Source of the DNA: Effrenium voratum
Taxonomy: Eukaryota; Sar; Dinophyceae; Suessiales; Symbiodiniaceae
Assembly: GCA_963377175.1 (NCBI GenBank)
Contig: CAUJNA010001890.1
Coordinates: 248,001-312,000, forward strand
DNA length: 64,000 nucleotides
Reading direction: 5' to 3'
In this document: in pieces, positions 33,301-43,573 of the stretch
Layout: every line of letters begins with the position of its first letter
How positions within the stretch are numbered: position 1 is the first letter of the stretch
The notes under the pieces: generated by a model
What the model saw: the letters and a program-made list of their open reading frames with translations, nothing else
Told to the model about the DNA's origin: nothing
Database searches by the model: none
Made by a program: the position numbers and the translations under genes

Positions 33301-36300
33301 GCGTTGTCAAGTTGGCAAACATAAGTTCCACAGGTGTCCTTTCTTGGTTGGTTTGCTTTAAAAACATCGAGGGCCCTGGTTTAGATGGAGGTTATTCCAT
33401 TTACCAGTCCCATCTATTTTTCCAAAAGGCCCCCTATGACAAGGTCAGACTTAACTCTTGGGGCTTACTTTTGTTTTTCCTTTCAACCAGCAAACGGCGT
33501 CGTTTGAGGTATGGACTTCGTTGGGACCACCCGGTGGTCCACATGTCCTGGCGACTTGTCGTCTTGGAGACGAAGGGTGCAACAAAAGGGAGTGGGTAGT
33601 CGCACTGCCTGAGTTCCTGGCTTGATACGTTTTGGGAGGACCACTTTAGTGACAAACAAAACTGTTTGCACTTGTTTTTGGGCCATCCACTCAGTGAGCA
33701 TTGAACATATTCAGGCAACCCTTGATTAGAATCCCTGGCTCTTGTAGAGGGTGCATAGATATTTCAATTGGTGTTTTGGATTAGTGGTGGGAATTGAATC
33801 CTTGTTTCTTGTAGAGGGTACATGGGTGGAGTCCCCCCGAACCTCCAAACCAGGGTGTTTCATGCTGATAACGGGGGCCAGCGTGATTCTTTGCAACCAC
33901 CACAGTTGCTCCGTGCGAGAATCACGCAAGCCTTGGTCAATAAGTTTGGTCATCTTCTTCACTGCTTGCACCGAGGCAAGCAGTGTGAAATGCGGTTCAG
34001 TGAGGCTGGACAAACTTGGCAAACGGACTTTGTTGGTGTCTTGCGCTCAGTTTCTCCCAAGAGTTCCTTCGGACTTTCCCTTTAAGTCCGAGGGTCAAGG
34101 GCCAATAGGTTCTGGCGTCATGTTGGGCCTCCCCGACCCTTGATGTGAGTCAATGGGTGCCTTCTCTTGTGATTTGATTTTATCTGGTGTGTGTGTGTGT
34201 GCGTTGTGCTTTCCGAGGGTACCTTTCTTAGGGTTGGCTGAAACAAACAAAGAGCGGGAAAACCAAAATCCACGATGGGGGGGGGGGTCGTATTTTGACA
34301 CACACCCTTCCTGGGGTTCAGACTTCATATTTGCTTGGCTGGGGGTCGGCCACGACATAATAAGGCCTTCCTTGGAGAGTTAAAGGACGGTTTCAGGAGC
34401 ACATATTGACGTATATGGGGGCCTGGTGGATGCTGAAGGCTATTTTTGGTAGAATTAAGTTGTCCCCAGGCCTCAGGCCCCGAAGGTCTTGAGACCTCTT
34501 TGGGTTGAGGAACGGTGGTTTCTGGGGTGATGCTTAATGTTAACTCCCGATTAGTCAGTCAGTGGGGATTCAGACCACTTTTGGAGGGAACACCCCCCTA
34601 GTAATGGGACGGGTTTATGAATCCTGGGTCAACATCGGGAACCTCAGGCTTTCCCGAGCCCATGTGGCCATTGCGTTCGGGCCACGTGGACACAAGGAAT
34701 GACGCCAACGCCTACTGCCGCTGGAGAAACGCCTCCCTTCCCACGGAGGCAGATCGCTTGCGGCAGCTCCGAGCCGTTCAGAGATGGCCGGCCCCATCTG
34801 GTGTGTCACCTTTTGTGTATCAGTAAATGTGCCCAGGAACCCTCCGGAGCCTGCCCCAAACCACCCCAGAGCCTATCTGGGCAAAGACCCCACGGCTTTC
34901 AGCTGAAGGGGACAAATGAGCCACTTGCTCAAAACCCGGGTAGATGAAGGTTGAGGGCAATCCCCTTGCCATAAATGGGTGCCTTCGGCCTTCGCCGCCT
35001 TTTCATTTCCTTGGGATTTGGGTGCACCATAATTTAACTTCCCGCCAGGCGCAATGGGAATATGCCGCCCGGGGCGGCCTGGAGCAAAAGCTGTACCCCT
35101 GGGGCGACACGATGCCCCTCAGGGAGACCGCCAGCCAGTTGATCGAGACGTTGGTGTTTTCAGGGCCCCAAAGTTTTTCATGAACCAAGAAAAGCGGTGA
35201 TTTCCTCCTTTTTGGTTCTAAATGGGAACACCTATCACCACGACGGACTGCTTTTTGCCCAGGAGACTTAAATGAGATCTTCCATTTGCTGCGGTATTGA
35301 ATATGTCGTTAGTTTCCTCCTGTTGGTCTTAATATGTCTTAATGAGAATCGATTTCACCGCTGGGCCCGAGGAAATGAATTGTCAGGACTCAATTTCCCA
35401 TGAACCCCAGGGTGGGGTGCAACCTGGGTTGCAAACAACTGACTACCTTGGCCGAACATCCAAGCTTCTAGGGGACACTTCCCCATTCTTTCCAGGGATC
35501 CTTCTTTCCAGAAAGCCATCAGAATGCCAGGTGAAACAGCTGGTTATTGAAAAGAACGATGGTTGAAAATAATGGGGAATGAACCTCTAGAAAGCTGAAA
35601 ATAGGTGATTTAAACCTCCGCAGTCAACGGCCGACGCAATTTCGATGTCCAATTCGACGTCCCATGTGGAAGACCGCAAGGGACCGGCCACTCTCACGTG
35701 TTGAACCTCTGGGGCCCAAACATTATTTCGGGTCCCCTGCTTATTTGTGTTTTGTTTGCTTTCTTTGCGTGTTTGTTGTGCATGCGTTGTGTTTTTGTTT
35801 GTTTGTTTGTTTGTTTGTTTGTTTGTTTGTTGTGTGCCATGTTTGTTGCTTTATTTGGTTTGTCAAAGAAAAAGGAGGGGTTCTAGAAAAGCAACTCCAC
35901 CACTCCTTTTGTCCAATCCCCGAGGTACGGCAACGAAACGGAGGACATCGAGGCCAAGTACCGGATGAACATTTGGCAGGGCCAGTTCCCCACCGAAAAC
36001 ACGGCGGAGGATGGTTACGTCAAGACTGCGCCGGTTGATGCCTATGGCCCTCAAAACGCCACTAAGCTGCGAGATTTGGCTGGGTTTGTATTTAAACAAG
36101 GGATTCATTGGCGGACATCGTTTAGGTGGGTCCCCACTCATGTCCAACCACTTTAGAAGTGACTGCCTAGCACACAATTACTTATAGCACCCGCAAGTAC
36201 AACAAAATAGATTTATTAACTGATATAGTATATATGCGACGTATAATTGATGTTTTTGTTTTTACTACTATATTACTATTGGCATAATCTAATTGATCAA

Positions 36301-39300
36301 ACATCCCAAAACTAACTCCATACTTCCAACAAGGTTCCCGCGGCTATTTGGCCAATTTTTGGCCAGCTGGGTGGTCCCCTAGGCCAAAACCAATGGGATC
36401 CCATTTTGGTTGGTAGGTGCACCACCCATTTTCATTTTAGAACCTATTTCAGTGGGGATTGGGATGTTCACTGGGGGTACGGGATTCTGACCCATGGCCA
36501 TATGTCAATATATCAAAACTTGGCCCTATCAATAAATTGCAGGCCTTCTTTACAAGGGTGGCGGGGACCATACAGGCTTACCCTCTCGCATCGAATTTGA
36601 CAACATTTACCCCCAATCCGGCGGCATTGAACTGTTGTTTTTGTTTGGCTGCCAGCTCCACTGAACAGCATGTGAGTAAATACCCCCAGCATGGCAACCT
36701 TCGTGCACACCAATGCTTCGCCAAAAAACTGAAACCGGTTGAAGCTGAACCCATCGAATCAAACGGAAAACAAGTTCTCAGGTTCTGTTTTACAGTGCTC
36801 ATGGATTCCTTTTGGGTGGCTCCAAATATTCTAGAACAAGATGTGCGAAGGCATGTGTGAGTGTGTGTGTTGGTTTGCAGCAGGGTTGTGGGAAGTGCGG
36901 ACTGTGACGCGTTTGGAAGGCCTTCCTTGCGGTTCCCTGGTAGCAGAGTGATAGCCAACCAGCCTGTTTTCTACGCCAGTACTTTTTTGGTGATGGATTG
37001 AAAAAGCACAAGGCCCACATGATGCCTTCTCAGGCCAACAAAGCGTGCTCACTTGCCTTTTGAGTTCCCTCCTGGTCCGCTATGACACTTTGGTTTAACC
37101 GATTTTCTTGAAGGATGGATATTGGCCACATTGAAACCACCTTTACCAGCTATTTTATTTTATTTGTTGTTTTGTTTTTTAACCTGTGCCAGTGCAAGCT
37201 GCTTTGTGCAAGTTACCTTGTGCAAGTTGCTGTGTGCAAGTTGCTTTGCGCGCAGCCCTTCTGGATTTCACGAAACTGGTGCTTTTCCAATAAGCAAATT
37301 GGCAAATACAGGAAAAGCAAAAAGAAAGAATCGACAGAGAAAGAGAGCTATAGTTCTTAGTTTTGAGAATCTTCTGCCCACCAGCTTCGCCGGCTCTACT
37401 GGTAGCACCCCTCCCCCCCACAAATATGCATTTCCCAAAGAGGAAGTTCCGATCAACAAAAACGGGCAGGTTTTTGCGTAGCTGAAGTGTAGGGGAGTAG
37501 TTTCAAAAGGACTTAAATCGCCACCTGGGTTGTAATCCACTAGCAAGTTTAGCACCACTGAACGGGGGGGGGGGGGGGACTTTTAAGCGAGTTACAACCA
37601 AAAGGTTGCCGAAAAGAAGAAGAATAAAAAACACAAGTCCCTCAAATTTTGGCATTTTGCCACCATCCTGGGAGGATGTTTGTTTTTTTTCTTTCCGCAG
37701 ACTCGAGGACTGGGGCCTTTACAACATGGTGGGAAACGCCTGGGAGTGGACCTCCGACTGGTGGAGCCCTGCACCTCGCGACGGGAGTACGTCGTCGGGA
37801 GCCGGTCGTTGGTTCCGGTCGCCTGGGGGTTTGAGGGGGGAAAGCGGGAAACGTGAACTTGGAGCCTCCTTCTGACCCGTAAAAAATATGGGGTCACAAC
37901 CCCTGAATTTGGGGCAATGACCCCATTTTTGAAGGGTCATGGAGATTTCGTGCACGAGTTACAGTTCCTTCCATGTGCGAATGCCCCCGTAACAGTTTTA
38001 AAGACGCGTCTCGTCCTACTCTTCTGTGGACGGAGGAAATCCGCTTCTCGCGCAACCTAAGAATCCATGGCATATACAGGGGATTCAAAAAATCCGTTGG
38101 GTTTCGTAGGTGGTGCGGGATCGCACACTCACACATGTATTTGGATTTACTGATTCGGCCCTCACCGCCAAAATGGTTCAAAGATCCCTTAGAGCTCCTT
38201 CTAAGCAGGTTCTAAGAATTGTTTCCGCGGATGTTCTTTGCAAATCACCTGGGAGCAAAAACCAAGTCGTGACCTAACATACTAGAAGCTTGAATGGCCA
38301 GAAGTCAATATGACTGTGCACCACCCATTTTAGTCTATTTTAGTGGGGATTGGGATGTTCACTGGGGGTACGGGCTTTTGACCCATACCCATATGGATCA
38401 CTCAAGAACTCTAATTCAGCGGTAGACCAAACATGGGTGCCAACTCCAAAAAGACACCCAGGGCTCAAAGCCATGGGTGTCCAGCGGCGTAGCCCTGGGA
38501 TCCATGGAAGTGTTACTGTTGAAATGGTGTCAAAGGGAAAAGGCCATGGAAACACACAAAGTGTTTTTTTGTGTTTCATTTGGGGGGGGGAGGGGAATTG
38601 TCAACATAGAAAAGGGGGAGAAAAAACAACAACAGATGGCCCCTCCCATGTTACCGTAACAAAATGATGTATAGAAGCATGTTGTTGCTTTCTCTTTTGA
38701 CCTTTCGTCGAGCTCTCTTTTGACGCACATTGAAGCATGCTCGGCATTATTTTCCTGGCGAGGGGGAGGGGCGTCATTTCGGGTGTGTTTTAGAGGTACC
38801 CTTTCACAGTTTGATTTCGAGGGACAACCAGCATTTTGGGGGTCCAGATCCATTTTTTTTCTCTGACACATAGGCATCGAATCTAAGAAACAAACAAGCA
38901 AACAGACAAACAAACAAACAAACAAACAGACAAAAACAAACAAACAAATAAAAACAAAGAAACCAGCCAACCAACCAACAAACCAGCCAACCAACCAACA
39001 AACCAACAAACAAGCAAACAAACGAGCAAACAAACGAGCAAACAAACGAGCAAACAAACGAGCAAACAAACAAACACATAACATCGGCTTTTGGTTCGGC
39101 CTATGGGAACCCTGGAGCCAAAGGTCAGCTGGGGAAGCTGGCTAAACTGCGATACGCAAACGACCGAGACCGGATGTTAGCAATGAGCCTGGGGATGGCC
39201 TTAAAGGAAGCCACGAGTTGGGATGGTGGAACCTCGGCAGCTCACTTCCTGAGTTCCTGGACTTTAAACTTTTTGGGAAGACTATTTTAGTGGTAAATAA

Positions 39301-41564
39301 AGAGTTCAAGCTTTTTTTGGCCAGTCAACTTGGGAAGTGAGGTAGCCATTCCCAAATTCGCATTCCCTGGTTCTCGAAGCAGCCAGCTCAGCCCCGTTTT
39401 TCCCCCCGAAATGGGAAACCCGTCGAGCTGCAAGGGTGGCCTGGAGACGGCTTCCTTGGGTGAACTAGGGCATCCATTTGCTTAAGAACATGTTTTGTTA
39501 GTTTCCCTGGCTGGTGTTAAAAGGGAATCGTTTTCACTACTGGACATTTTCTATTTTTATTTTTAGTTTTTTAAATATATATATATATATATATATATTT
39601 TTTCCAAAGGGCAAAAAAAGCGAATGCAGGCATGGCAATCAGTTGGAGAGACCTCAGGTGCATTTCCTCACGGAGGAGACCAAGGAGACTGGGCTGGTGG
39701 ACCCCATAGGCCCTACGGAGGAGGAGCTGGAGGAACTCGTGGACACTCAGCAAGGATCGTCAAGCTGCGATGGATGTGGCCATGGGTTGGAGCCTATGGC
39801 GAGCCATTTTGGGGTGCCTATTTTGATCACAGCCATATAACTGCCACCGCTTTTCAAAGTAACTTCAGATTTTGTGATACTTGCTCATCTCCCGAACATG
39901 TTTGTCATATCTTAGGTCAACTCCACTTTGCTCGATTTCTTTTGCCTTAACCTGCTGTTGTTTTTTCCATTTTGGTCCATTGCGAGTCGGCTTTTCCATT
40001 TTGGTTGTTGGTCTTCTTGTTCCTCGTTTCTTGCCAGCTGCCTTTCCCCTGAACAATCGTGTTTTTCCATATCCACATCATGACTAAGGCCCCAGGAAAT
40101 CACTTGTCCAGCATGTTGTCCTTCCCATGTTTCAGTCGGTTCGCAATGCAGGTGATCGATCACCTCTCCTCTCATCCCTTGCCTGCAATTGGTTCTGTGG
40201 ATTCTTCCATCGGCTTAAGAACATTTGTTATTTCCCCCGGTTGGTCTTTTGGGGAATCAATCACTAATTAGGGGACATACTGTGGATGGACAAAATCCTG
40301 CACCTCTTGGACATGGTATTTATAGGGGAATCATCATTCTCTGATTTCTTAGGTGGTGCAGGATTTCGTCCATCCACAGCATGTTCATTTTTTCCAGGGG
40401 ACTCAAGCAAGTGGAGGGATTGGGTCCGGGTTTCCCATTTCCCCCACACCAAGCGACCCACCACGAGCTGAGGACATGGGGATCTTGAAGAAGGACGCCT
40501 CCGGCGCCTTCGTGCCTTCTCCCACGTTTTGGGGGGGGCGGACCGAAGAGCGCTGCCTCCCTCGAATTCGAGTGTCCGAAGTCATGAACGAGCAAAGGGA
40601 AAACGGAGGTGTCTCATCACCCAGTTCTCCAGTTGTATGGCTTATTTGCCCAGGTTTGCTCGAAGGGATTTTGCCGACCAACTTAATGAGAAGCCGCAAG
40701 AAAGCCCAGCTTAGTTTAGAGGCCCCCATAACTTCTGGGCTTAGGTAAGTGGTGGGATTTGAACCCCTGGTTCTTGAGGGCATATAAAGCCTACAAACTT
40801 CCAATCCAACGGGCAGTGTAGTGCCTTCTCCACCGGTAAGAACCCCAGCCATGGAACCCCCTGTTAGGATGCAAAGTGGGTTCCACGAATGACCAAGCAG
40901 AGGGTGCATTGGCAGACGTGGGTTTCGTACCAGGGGTTCTATAAGATTCATATAGGCTTTGTGGGTTTGTCGATTTCACCCATGATGGAGGTGCTTTTCT
41001 TGGCGGGGGATTCTTTTCTGGCGGGCCTGGCTGCTGGTTTTCGTTTTGTCCAGTTTGCTAAGGGCAGGGGCTGGCCCTTTATCGCCTTGATGTGCATCCA
41101 AGTCGGGTGTCCTTTTTGGTTGATTTGGCTGAACAATAGAGGGCCCTGGTTTACCTGGTCGTTTGGCAGAGAGAAAGGTGGCTAGTGGGGGCCACAACTG
41201 CGACCATTTGGGGCCATCAAGGGCAACAAAAACACCAAAGGCCCATGACCAAAGCGGCTGGCGACCATGTGTTTGTTTTATGTCGAATTTCTGGGTACCC
41301 TATTTGGGCCAGGGAAACCGACCGCCATTTCTGCCCATGCTTGCGAGCCCTTTGGTGAGCGAAGCACGAAGCACGCTGCGCACGCTGCGCTTGACAAGGG
41401 CCTGGAATCCCCAAAGCACATGCTGGTGTCTTTTTGGATTCACAGCAGCCAAGCCAGGGTTCCCCCGAGACCAATAGCTGGTCTTGATTGGTGGATTTGA
41501 ACCCATGGTTCCAGTAGAGGGTGGGGCTAACAGGAACAAATACCAATTAGAAAGAGGCAGCGGC

Positions 41565-41599
<35 letters not shown>

Positions 41600-43235
41600 A
41601 CGAGAGGGAGAGAGAGAGAGAGAGGGAGGGAGAGAGAGAGAGAGCGGCAACTGGTGTGTTGCCAGCGGAAGGTTTAAACACAAGGAGGGCGCGGGACCTA
41701 AGGAGAAGACCAAGAGGGGCGGCTCTTTCATGTGCCACCACTCCTACTGCCTTTCTGCTGCACGAGTCAGGCGATGTGTCCTTTCTTCTTTCGGTGTCGG
41801 TCGATTCGATTGGTGACAGTCTGGCTCAAAACATTTAATGTTACTCCACGATTAATAAACCATTGTTTGTTACCCTGGGTTTAGATGGCTTATCACTGGA
41901 GGGGGACACCTTCACATCAATATTGTTGTTTTTTGTTTGTTTTTTTCCGGGGTCAACATTTCCGATTTTTCAGTGGAATGTTTCGTTTTCAATTGACAGC
42001 TGGCAAGTCGAGGCTGGCATCTTGGAGCTAAAGCAATAGATGGCTACGAGATGTGGAAAAGTCAAGCAAAGCAGGCCTATTGTGTCGCACTGAGCCTTTA
42101 ACTTTCTCGTCGCATGGGTCACGGCCAAACGGAGCCACTTGAGGTGCTGGCCTTGTGGCCTTGGTACGGAAAGCCGTGGTCTGATCCCTGGAAGCTGTGG
42201 AAAAAAACAACTCCTTGACCGGGTCACGTGAGGGTAGTGGCTCTCAAGTAAAGAAGTTCTCCTAGGTGGGAAAATGTGGGAAACACCCTACCTGGACCCT
42301 TGAAATTCCCTCAAACGGGTTACTGCCTCAAAATGATGCCCAGTTATTCAAAGACGACCTTTGACCTTTTGGTTTGCCCATTTTGGTCTACTTTCAGTAG
42401 AGGTCCCAAAAGGTTAACCTTGTATTTCCAGGTCCTTTGGGCAAGTGAGGGAGTTCCCTTTTTGATGGCTCTAGAGATGAGGGTCCAGGTGCATATGGCT
42501 GTGGGTCAAAACCAATGGTACCATTTTGGTTTGTAGGTGCACCACCCATTTTAGAACCTATTTTAGTTTCAAAAATAAAAGTTCAACAGGGGTACGGGAT
42601 TTTGACCCAGGGCCATAGCACCTAGAAAGTTCATGTCTACACTCTTTCCTTCCGCCTTGCAGCTTTTGGCCCCCGCCACGCGCGTGTTTGGCCGGAAAGG
42701 ACATGTTGGCATGTAGCGCAACCAAGAGGAAGATGCGTGAGCCCTACTACCATCAAAAGCTCTCGCAAAGTCTGTTTTGGCTTCCCTTGGCTGAAAACGG
42801 ATGGATAGATCAGTTTCTGATGGAAGAGCCACTGATATTCATGCTTTTCTCAAGGAACACACTTAAAGGTTGATGCTCAATTCTGTTCATGCATGTATAT
42901 ATATATATATATTGAGAATCGCCACATCATTTCTGGGAGTTGGGCTGTTTTCTGAAAAGAAGGATCCCTGGAAGGAATAATAGAAAAGTCAAGAAACACT
43001 CATCAGCCAAGGATAGACCAAGGATCACCCTTACGGGTTAGATATTGGCTCGCCCCTCTAGCCCTAAAAGGCTCATCCATTTTTTCAAGATTGGGGGAGG
43101 GGGGGGACAACCATAGGACTTTCGAGTGGCTGAGGCTACCGCTACCGCGTGATGGCGCGAAGCCACTTAACGGTCGACAGCTCTGCGCACCACCTGTCCA
43201 TGCGCTGCGTGCGGCCGAAGGAAACCGCCGGCTGA
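27393..43235 (+). CDS. SUMF1: Formylglycine-generating enzyme (sulfatase-modifying factor 1), 13 exons
   Basis: FGE oxidises the active-site cysteine of sulfatases to formylglycine in the ER lumen, using a copper centre held by two cysteines. Exons: 27393-27481 (probable), 29008-29065, 30079-30138, 31238-31339, 32596-32702, 33509-33550, 34697-34748, 35049-35125, 35925-36057, 37708-37779, 39658-39749, 41672-41748, 43135-43235. They join in frame to 353 aa; human FGE has 374 aa, so only a signal-peptide exon seems missing. Order of motifs: CGC near the N-terminus, MVEIPAGRFLMG, DGEGPVRPV, TKYVTDAERLGDSFV, TPWWLP, DHPVVHMSW, LPTEAQWEYAARGG, YPWGD, NIWQGQFP, GLYNMVGNAWEWTSDWW, GGSFMCHHSYC (Cys316, Cys321) and YRYR. 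An acidic insertion of about 25 aa sits before GGSFMC. Of 12 introns, 1 starts with GT, 8 with GC and 3 with GA. Confidence 0.9.
28608..28706 (+). repeat. Family F element, copy 2
   Basis: GTCTTGACCTTTTGGTTTTC ... CCAAAAGGTGATCACCGTTT ... GGTCCTTTGGGCAACTCAG, upstream of FGE exon 2. Confidence 0.7.
28843..28935 (+). repeat. Family D element, copy 3
   Basis: CCCTGAGTTCCTGGACTTTG ... GGCCACTCAGGAAGTTGGG, upstream of FGE exon 2. Confidence 0.7.
29008..29065 (+). CDS. SUMF1: FGE exon 2
   Basis: Residues 30-49, HNEDMVEIPAGRFLMGDRK, the start of the FGE-sulfatase domain. Donor GA at 29066. Confidence 0.88.
29402..29876. repeat. TA run followed by CTGT/CTGC array
   Basis: A short TA run, then about 440 bp of CTGT and CTGC tetranucleotides, with a pure CTGC block (29616-29735) followed by pure CTGT (29740-29826). 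In an FGE intron. Confidence 0.97.
30079..30138 (+). CDS. SUMF1: FGE exon 3
   Basis: Residues 50-69, DGEGPVRPVRMSGFLMDRFE, the conserved DGExPxRxV block. Donor GC at 30139. Confidence 0.9.
30176..30376. repeat. AAAC / AAGC array
   Basis: AAAC-rich units pass into about 25 AAGC units, directly after FGE exon 3. Confidence 0.95.
31061..31155 (-). repeat. C-rich tract (G-quadruplex potential on minus strand)
   Basis: Ten or more runs of four or more C within 95 bp, just before FGE exon 4. Confidence 0.75.
31238..31339 (+). CDS. SUMF1: FGE exon 4
   Basis: Residues 70-103, VSNAKFRAFAEATKYVTDAE then RLGDSFVAEVYLSE. Donor GC at 31340. Confidence 0.92.
31384..31605 (+). repeat. Family C elements, compound copy
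   Basis: Three successive cores (CCTTGGTGGTTTTAAAAGGA; CGTGGTGGTTTTAAAGGGAA; CTTGTTGGTGTTGAAGGGGA) between CCATTTGCGG and GACTTAAGCAAACGGA, as if copies had inserted or duplicated in tandem after FGE exon 4. Confidence 0.7.
31783..31947. repeat. GTTT array
   Basis: About 35 GTTT units ending in GTGT, in an FGE intron. Confidence 0.97.
32262..32468 (+). repeat. Family A element, copy 3
   Basis: GTGATGGACGAAACCTGCAC on the left, GGTACGAAATGGATCTCGTC then CATCC on the right, within an FGE intron. Enlarged by a C-run. Confidence 0.7.
32596..32702 (+). CDS. SUMF1: FGE exon 5
   Basis: Residues 104-139, with TPWWLPTPQASWRSPEGVDS, matching the PWWLPVxGAxWRxPEG block. Donor GT at 32703, the only GT donor in this gene. 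Confidence 0.9.
33509..33550 (+). CDS. SUMF1: FGE exon 6: 42-nt exon
   Basis: Residues 139-153, YGLRWDHPVVHMSW; DHPVxHxSW is diagnostic. The tryptophan codon is split TG|G. Donor GC at 33551. Confidence 0.88.
33598..33700 (+). repeat. Family D element, copy 4
   Basis: CTGCCTGAGTTCCTGGCTTG ... GGGCCATCCACTCAGTGAG, directly after FGE exon 6. Confidence 0.7.
34697..34748 (+). CDS. SUMF1: FGE exon 7
   Basis: Residues 153-170, NDANAYCRWRNASLPTE, equivalent to NDAxAYCxWxxxRLPTE. Donor GC at 34749. Confidence 0.9.
35049..35125 (+). CDS. SUMF1: FGE exon 8
   Basis: Residues 171-196, AQWEYAARGGLEQKLYPWGD. The donor is placed at GA 35126; a site about 15 nt earlier is also possible. Confidence 0.88.
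35467..35592 (+). repeat. Family G element, copy 4
   Basis: TTCTAGGGGACACTTCCCCA, TTCCAGGGATCCTTCTTTCC ... GAACGATGGTTGAAAATAAT and CCTCTAGAA, in an FGE intron. Confidence 0.75.
35793..35833. repeat. GTTT microsatellite
   Basis: About ten GTTT units before FGE exon 9. Confidence 0.9.
35925..36057 (+). CDS. SUMF1: FGE exon 9
   Basis: Residues 196-240, containing MNIWQGQFPTENTAEDGY then TAPVDAYGPQN. Donor GC at 36058. Confidence 0.92.
36380..36512 (+). repeat. Family I element, copy 1
   Basis: GTAGGTGCACCACCCATTTT, GGGGATTGGGATGTTCACTG then GGGGTACGGGATTCTGACCC and ATGGCCATATG. Confidence 0.75.
37708..37779 (+). CDS. SUMF1: FGE exon 10
   Basis: Residues 241-264, DWGLYNMVGNAWEWTSDWW. The 3' border (GA donor at 37780) was chosen for phase; the next codons are not conserved. 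Confidence 0.88.
37859..37950 (+). repeat. Family B hairpin, copy 4
   Basis: TTGGAGCCTCCTTCTGACCC / AGGGTCATGGAGATTTCG, just after FGE exon 10; more diverged. Confidence 0.7.
38022..38130 (+). repeat. Family A element, copy 4
   Basis: TGTGGACGGAGGAAATCCGC on the left and AGGTGGTGCGGGATCGC on the right, in an FGE intron. Confidence 0.6.
38316..38402 (+). repeat. Family I element, copy 2
   Basis: GTGCACCACCCATTTTAGTC, GGGGATTGGGATGTTCACTG then GGGGTACGGGCTTTTGACCC. Confidence 0.75.
38887..39080. repeat. AAAC / ACCA array
   Basis: AAAC, AACC and CAAACGAG units; complement of the GTTT arrays elsewhere. In an FGE intron. Confidence 0.95.
39238..39336 (+). repeat. Family D element, copy 5
   Basis: GCTCACTTCCTGAGTTCCTG ... 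GGCCAGTCAACTTGGGAAGT then GAG; clearest copy, in the FGE intron before exon 11. Confidence 0.8.
39472..39560 (+). repeat. Family C element, copy 5
   Basis: CCATTTGCTTAAGAACATGT then GCTGGTGTTAAAAGGGAATC; the right end is replaced by a TA run. Confidence 0.65.
39658..39749 (+). CDS. SUMF1: FGE exon 11: acidic insertion
   Basis: Residues 265-295, VHFLTEETKETGLVDPIGPT then EEELEELVDTQ. The start resembles human VHHSVEET; the acidic remainder is an insertion compared with human FGE. Donor GC at 39750. Confidence 0.72.
40281..40380 (+). repeat. Family A element, copy 5
   Basis: TGTGGATGGACAAAATCCTG / CAGGATTTCGTCCATCCACA, near-perfect 20+ bp inverted repeat about 100 bp apart, in an FGE intron. 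Confidence 0.85.
40740..40860 (-). repeat. Family H element, copy 2, with tRNA-like B box
   Basis: On the minus strand it reads ACCGGTGGAGAAGGCACTAC, then further on AACCAGGGGTTCAAATCCCA, resembling the T-arm/B box of a tRNA-derived SINE. No full cloverleaf was found. Confidence 0.5.
41566..41648. repeat. GA microsatellite
   Basis: GA with GGGA interruptions, ending about 25 bp before FGE exon 12. Confidence 0.95.
41672..41748 (+). CDS. SUMF1: FGE exon 12: catalytic cysteines
   Basis: Residues 295-321, GPKEKTKRGGSFMCHHSYC. Cys316 is complete here, and the codon of Cys321 is cut T|GC by the next intron. Donor GC at 41749. Confidence 0.92.
42345..42450 (+). repeat. Family F element, copy 3
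   Basis: GACGACCTTTGACCTTTTGG ... CCCAAAAGGTTAACCTTG ... GGTCCTTTGGGCAAGTGAGG, in the last FGE intron. Confidence 0.7.
42490..42622 (+). repeat. Family I element, copy 3
   Basis: CATATGGCTGTGGGTCAAAA ... GGTGCACCACCCATTTTAG ... GGGGTACGGGATTTTGACCC then AGGGCCATAG: inverted ends about 100 bp apart. Confidence 0.75.
43135..43235 (+). CDS. SUMF1: FGE exon 13: C-terminus
   Basis: Residues 321-353: completes Cys321, then YRYRVMARSHLTVDSSAHHL, SMRC and a TGA at 43233-43235. It corresponds to human YRYRCAARSxNTPDSS...FRC, with V in place of one non-catalytic cysteine. Confidence 0.85.
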
Positions 43236-43465
43236 CTTTGAAAGGCCCCTTGGGCCAACAGCAAGACAGGGCGCTCTTCAAACCCGCAGCCCAGCCCCAG
43301 CTGGCCCTCTTTTCATGGTTGTTGTTGGGAAACATTTTACATTGTTGCTTATTGTGGTTTAGTATGAGTTTTTCGGGGTCCCCGTTTCTTTGAGAACTCA
43401 AAGCCCGAAGTGAAGGCTAGTAAGGGATTTAGCAGTGGATTCTGGCCATTGCGCTCTTTTGGCTA

Positions 43466-43573
43466 CTTGCTTAGGAAGATTTGTTATTTTCCCTGGCTTT
43501 GAAGTGAAGCCCTATCATCACTACTGTCAACAAGTTTTTTTTTTTCCAGGGGACCTTCAGCATATAGAGATTC
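43466..43573 (+). repeat. Family C element, copy 6
   Basis: CTACTTGCTTAGGAAGATTT, CCTATCATCACTACTG and CAGGGGACCTTCAGCATAT, downstream of FGE. Confidence 0.6.
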
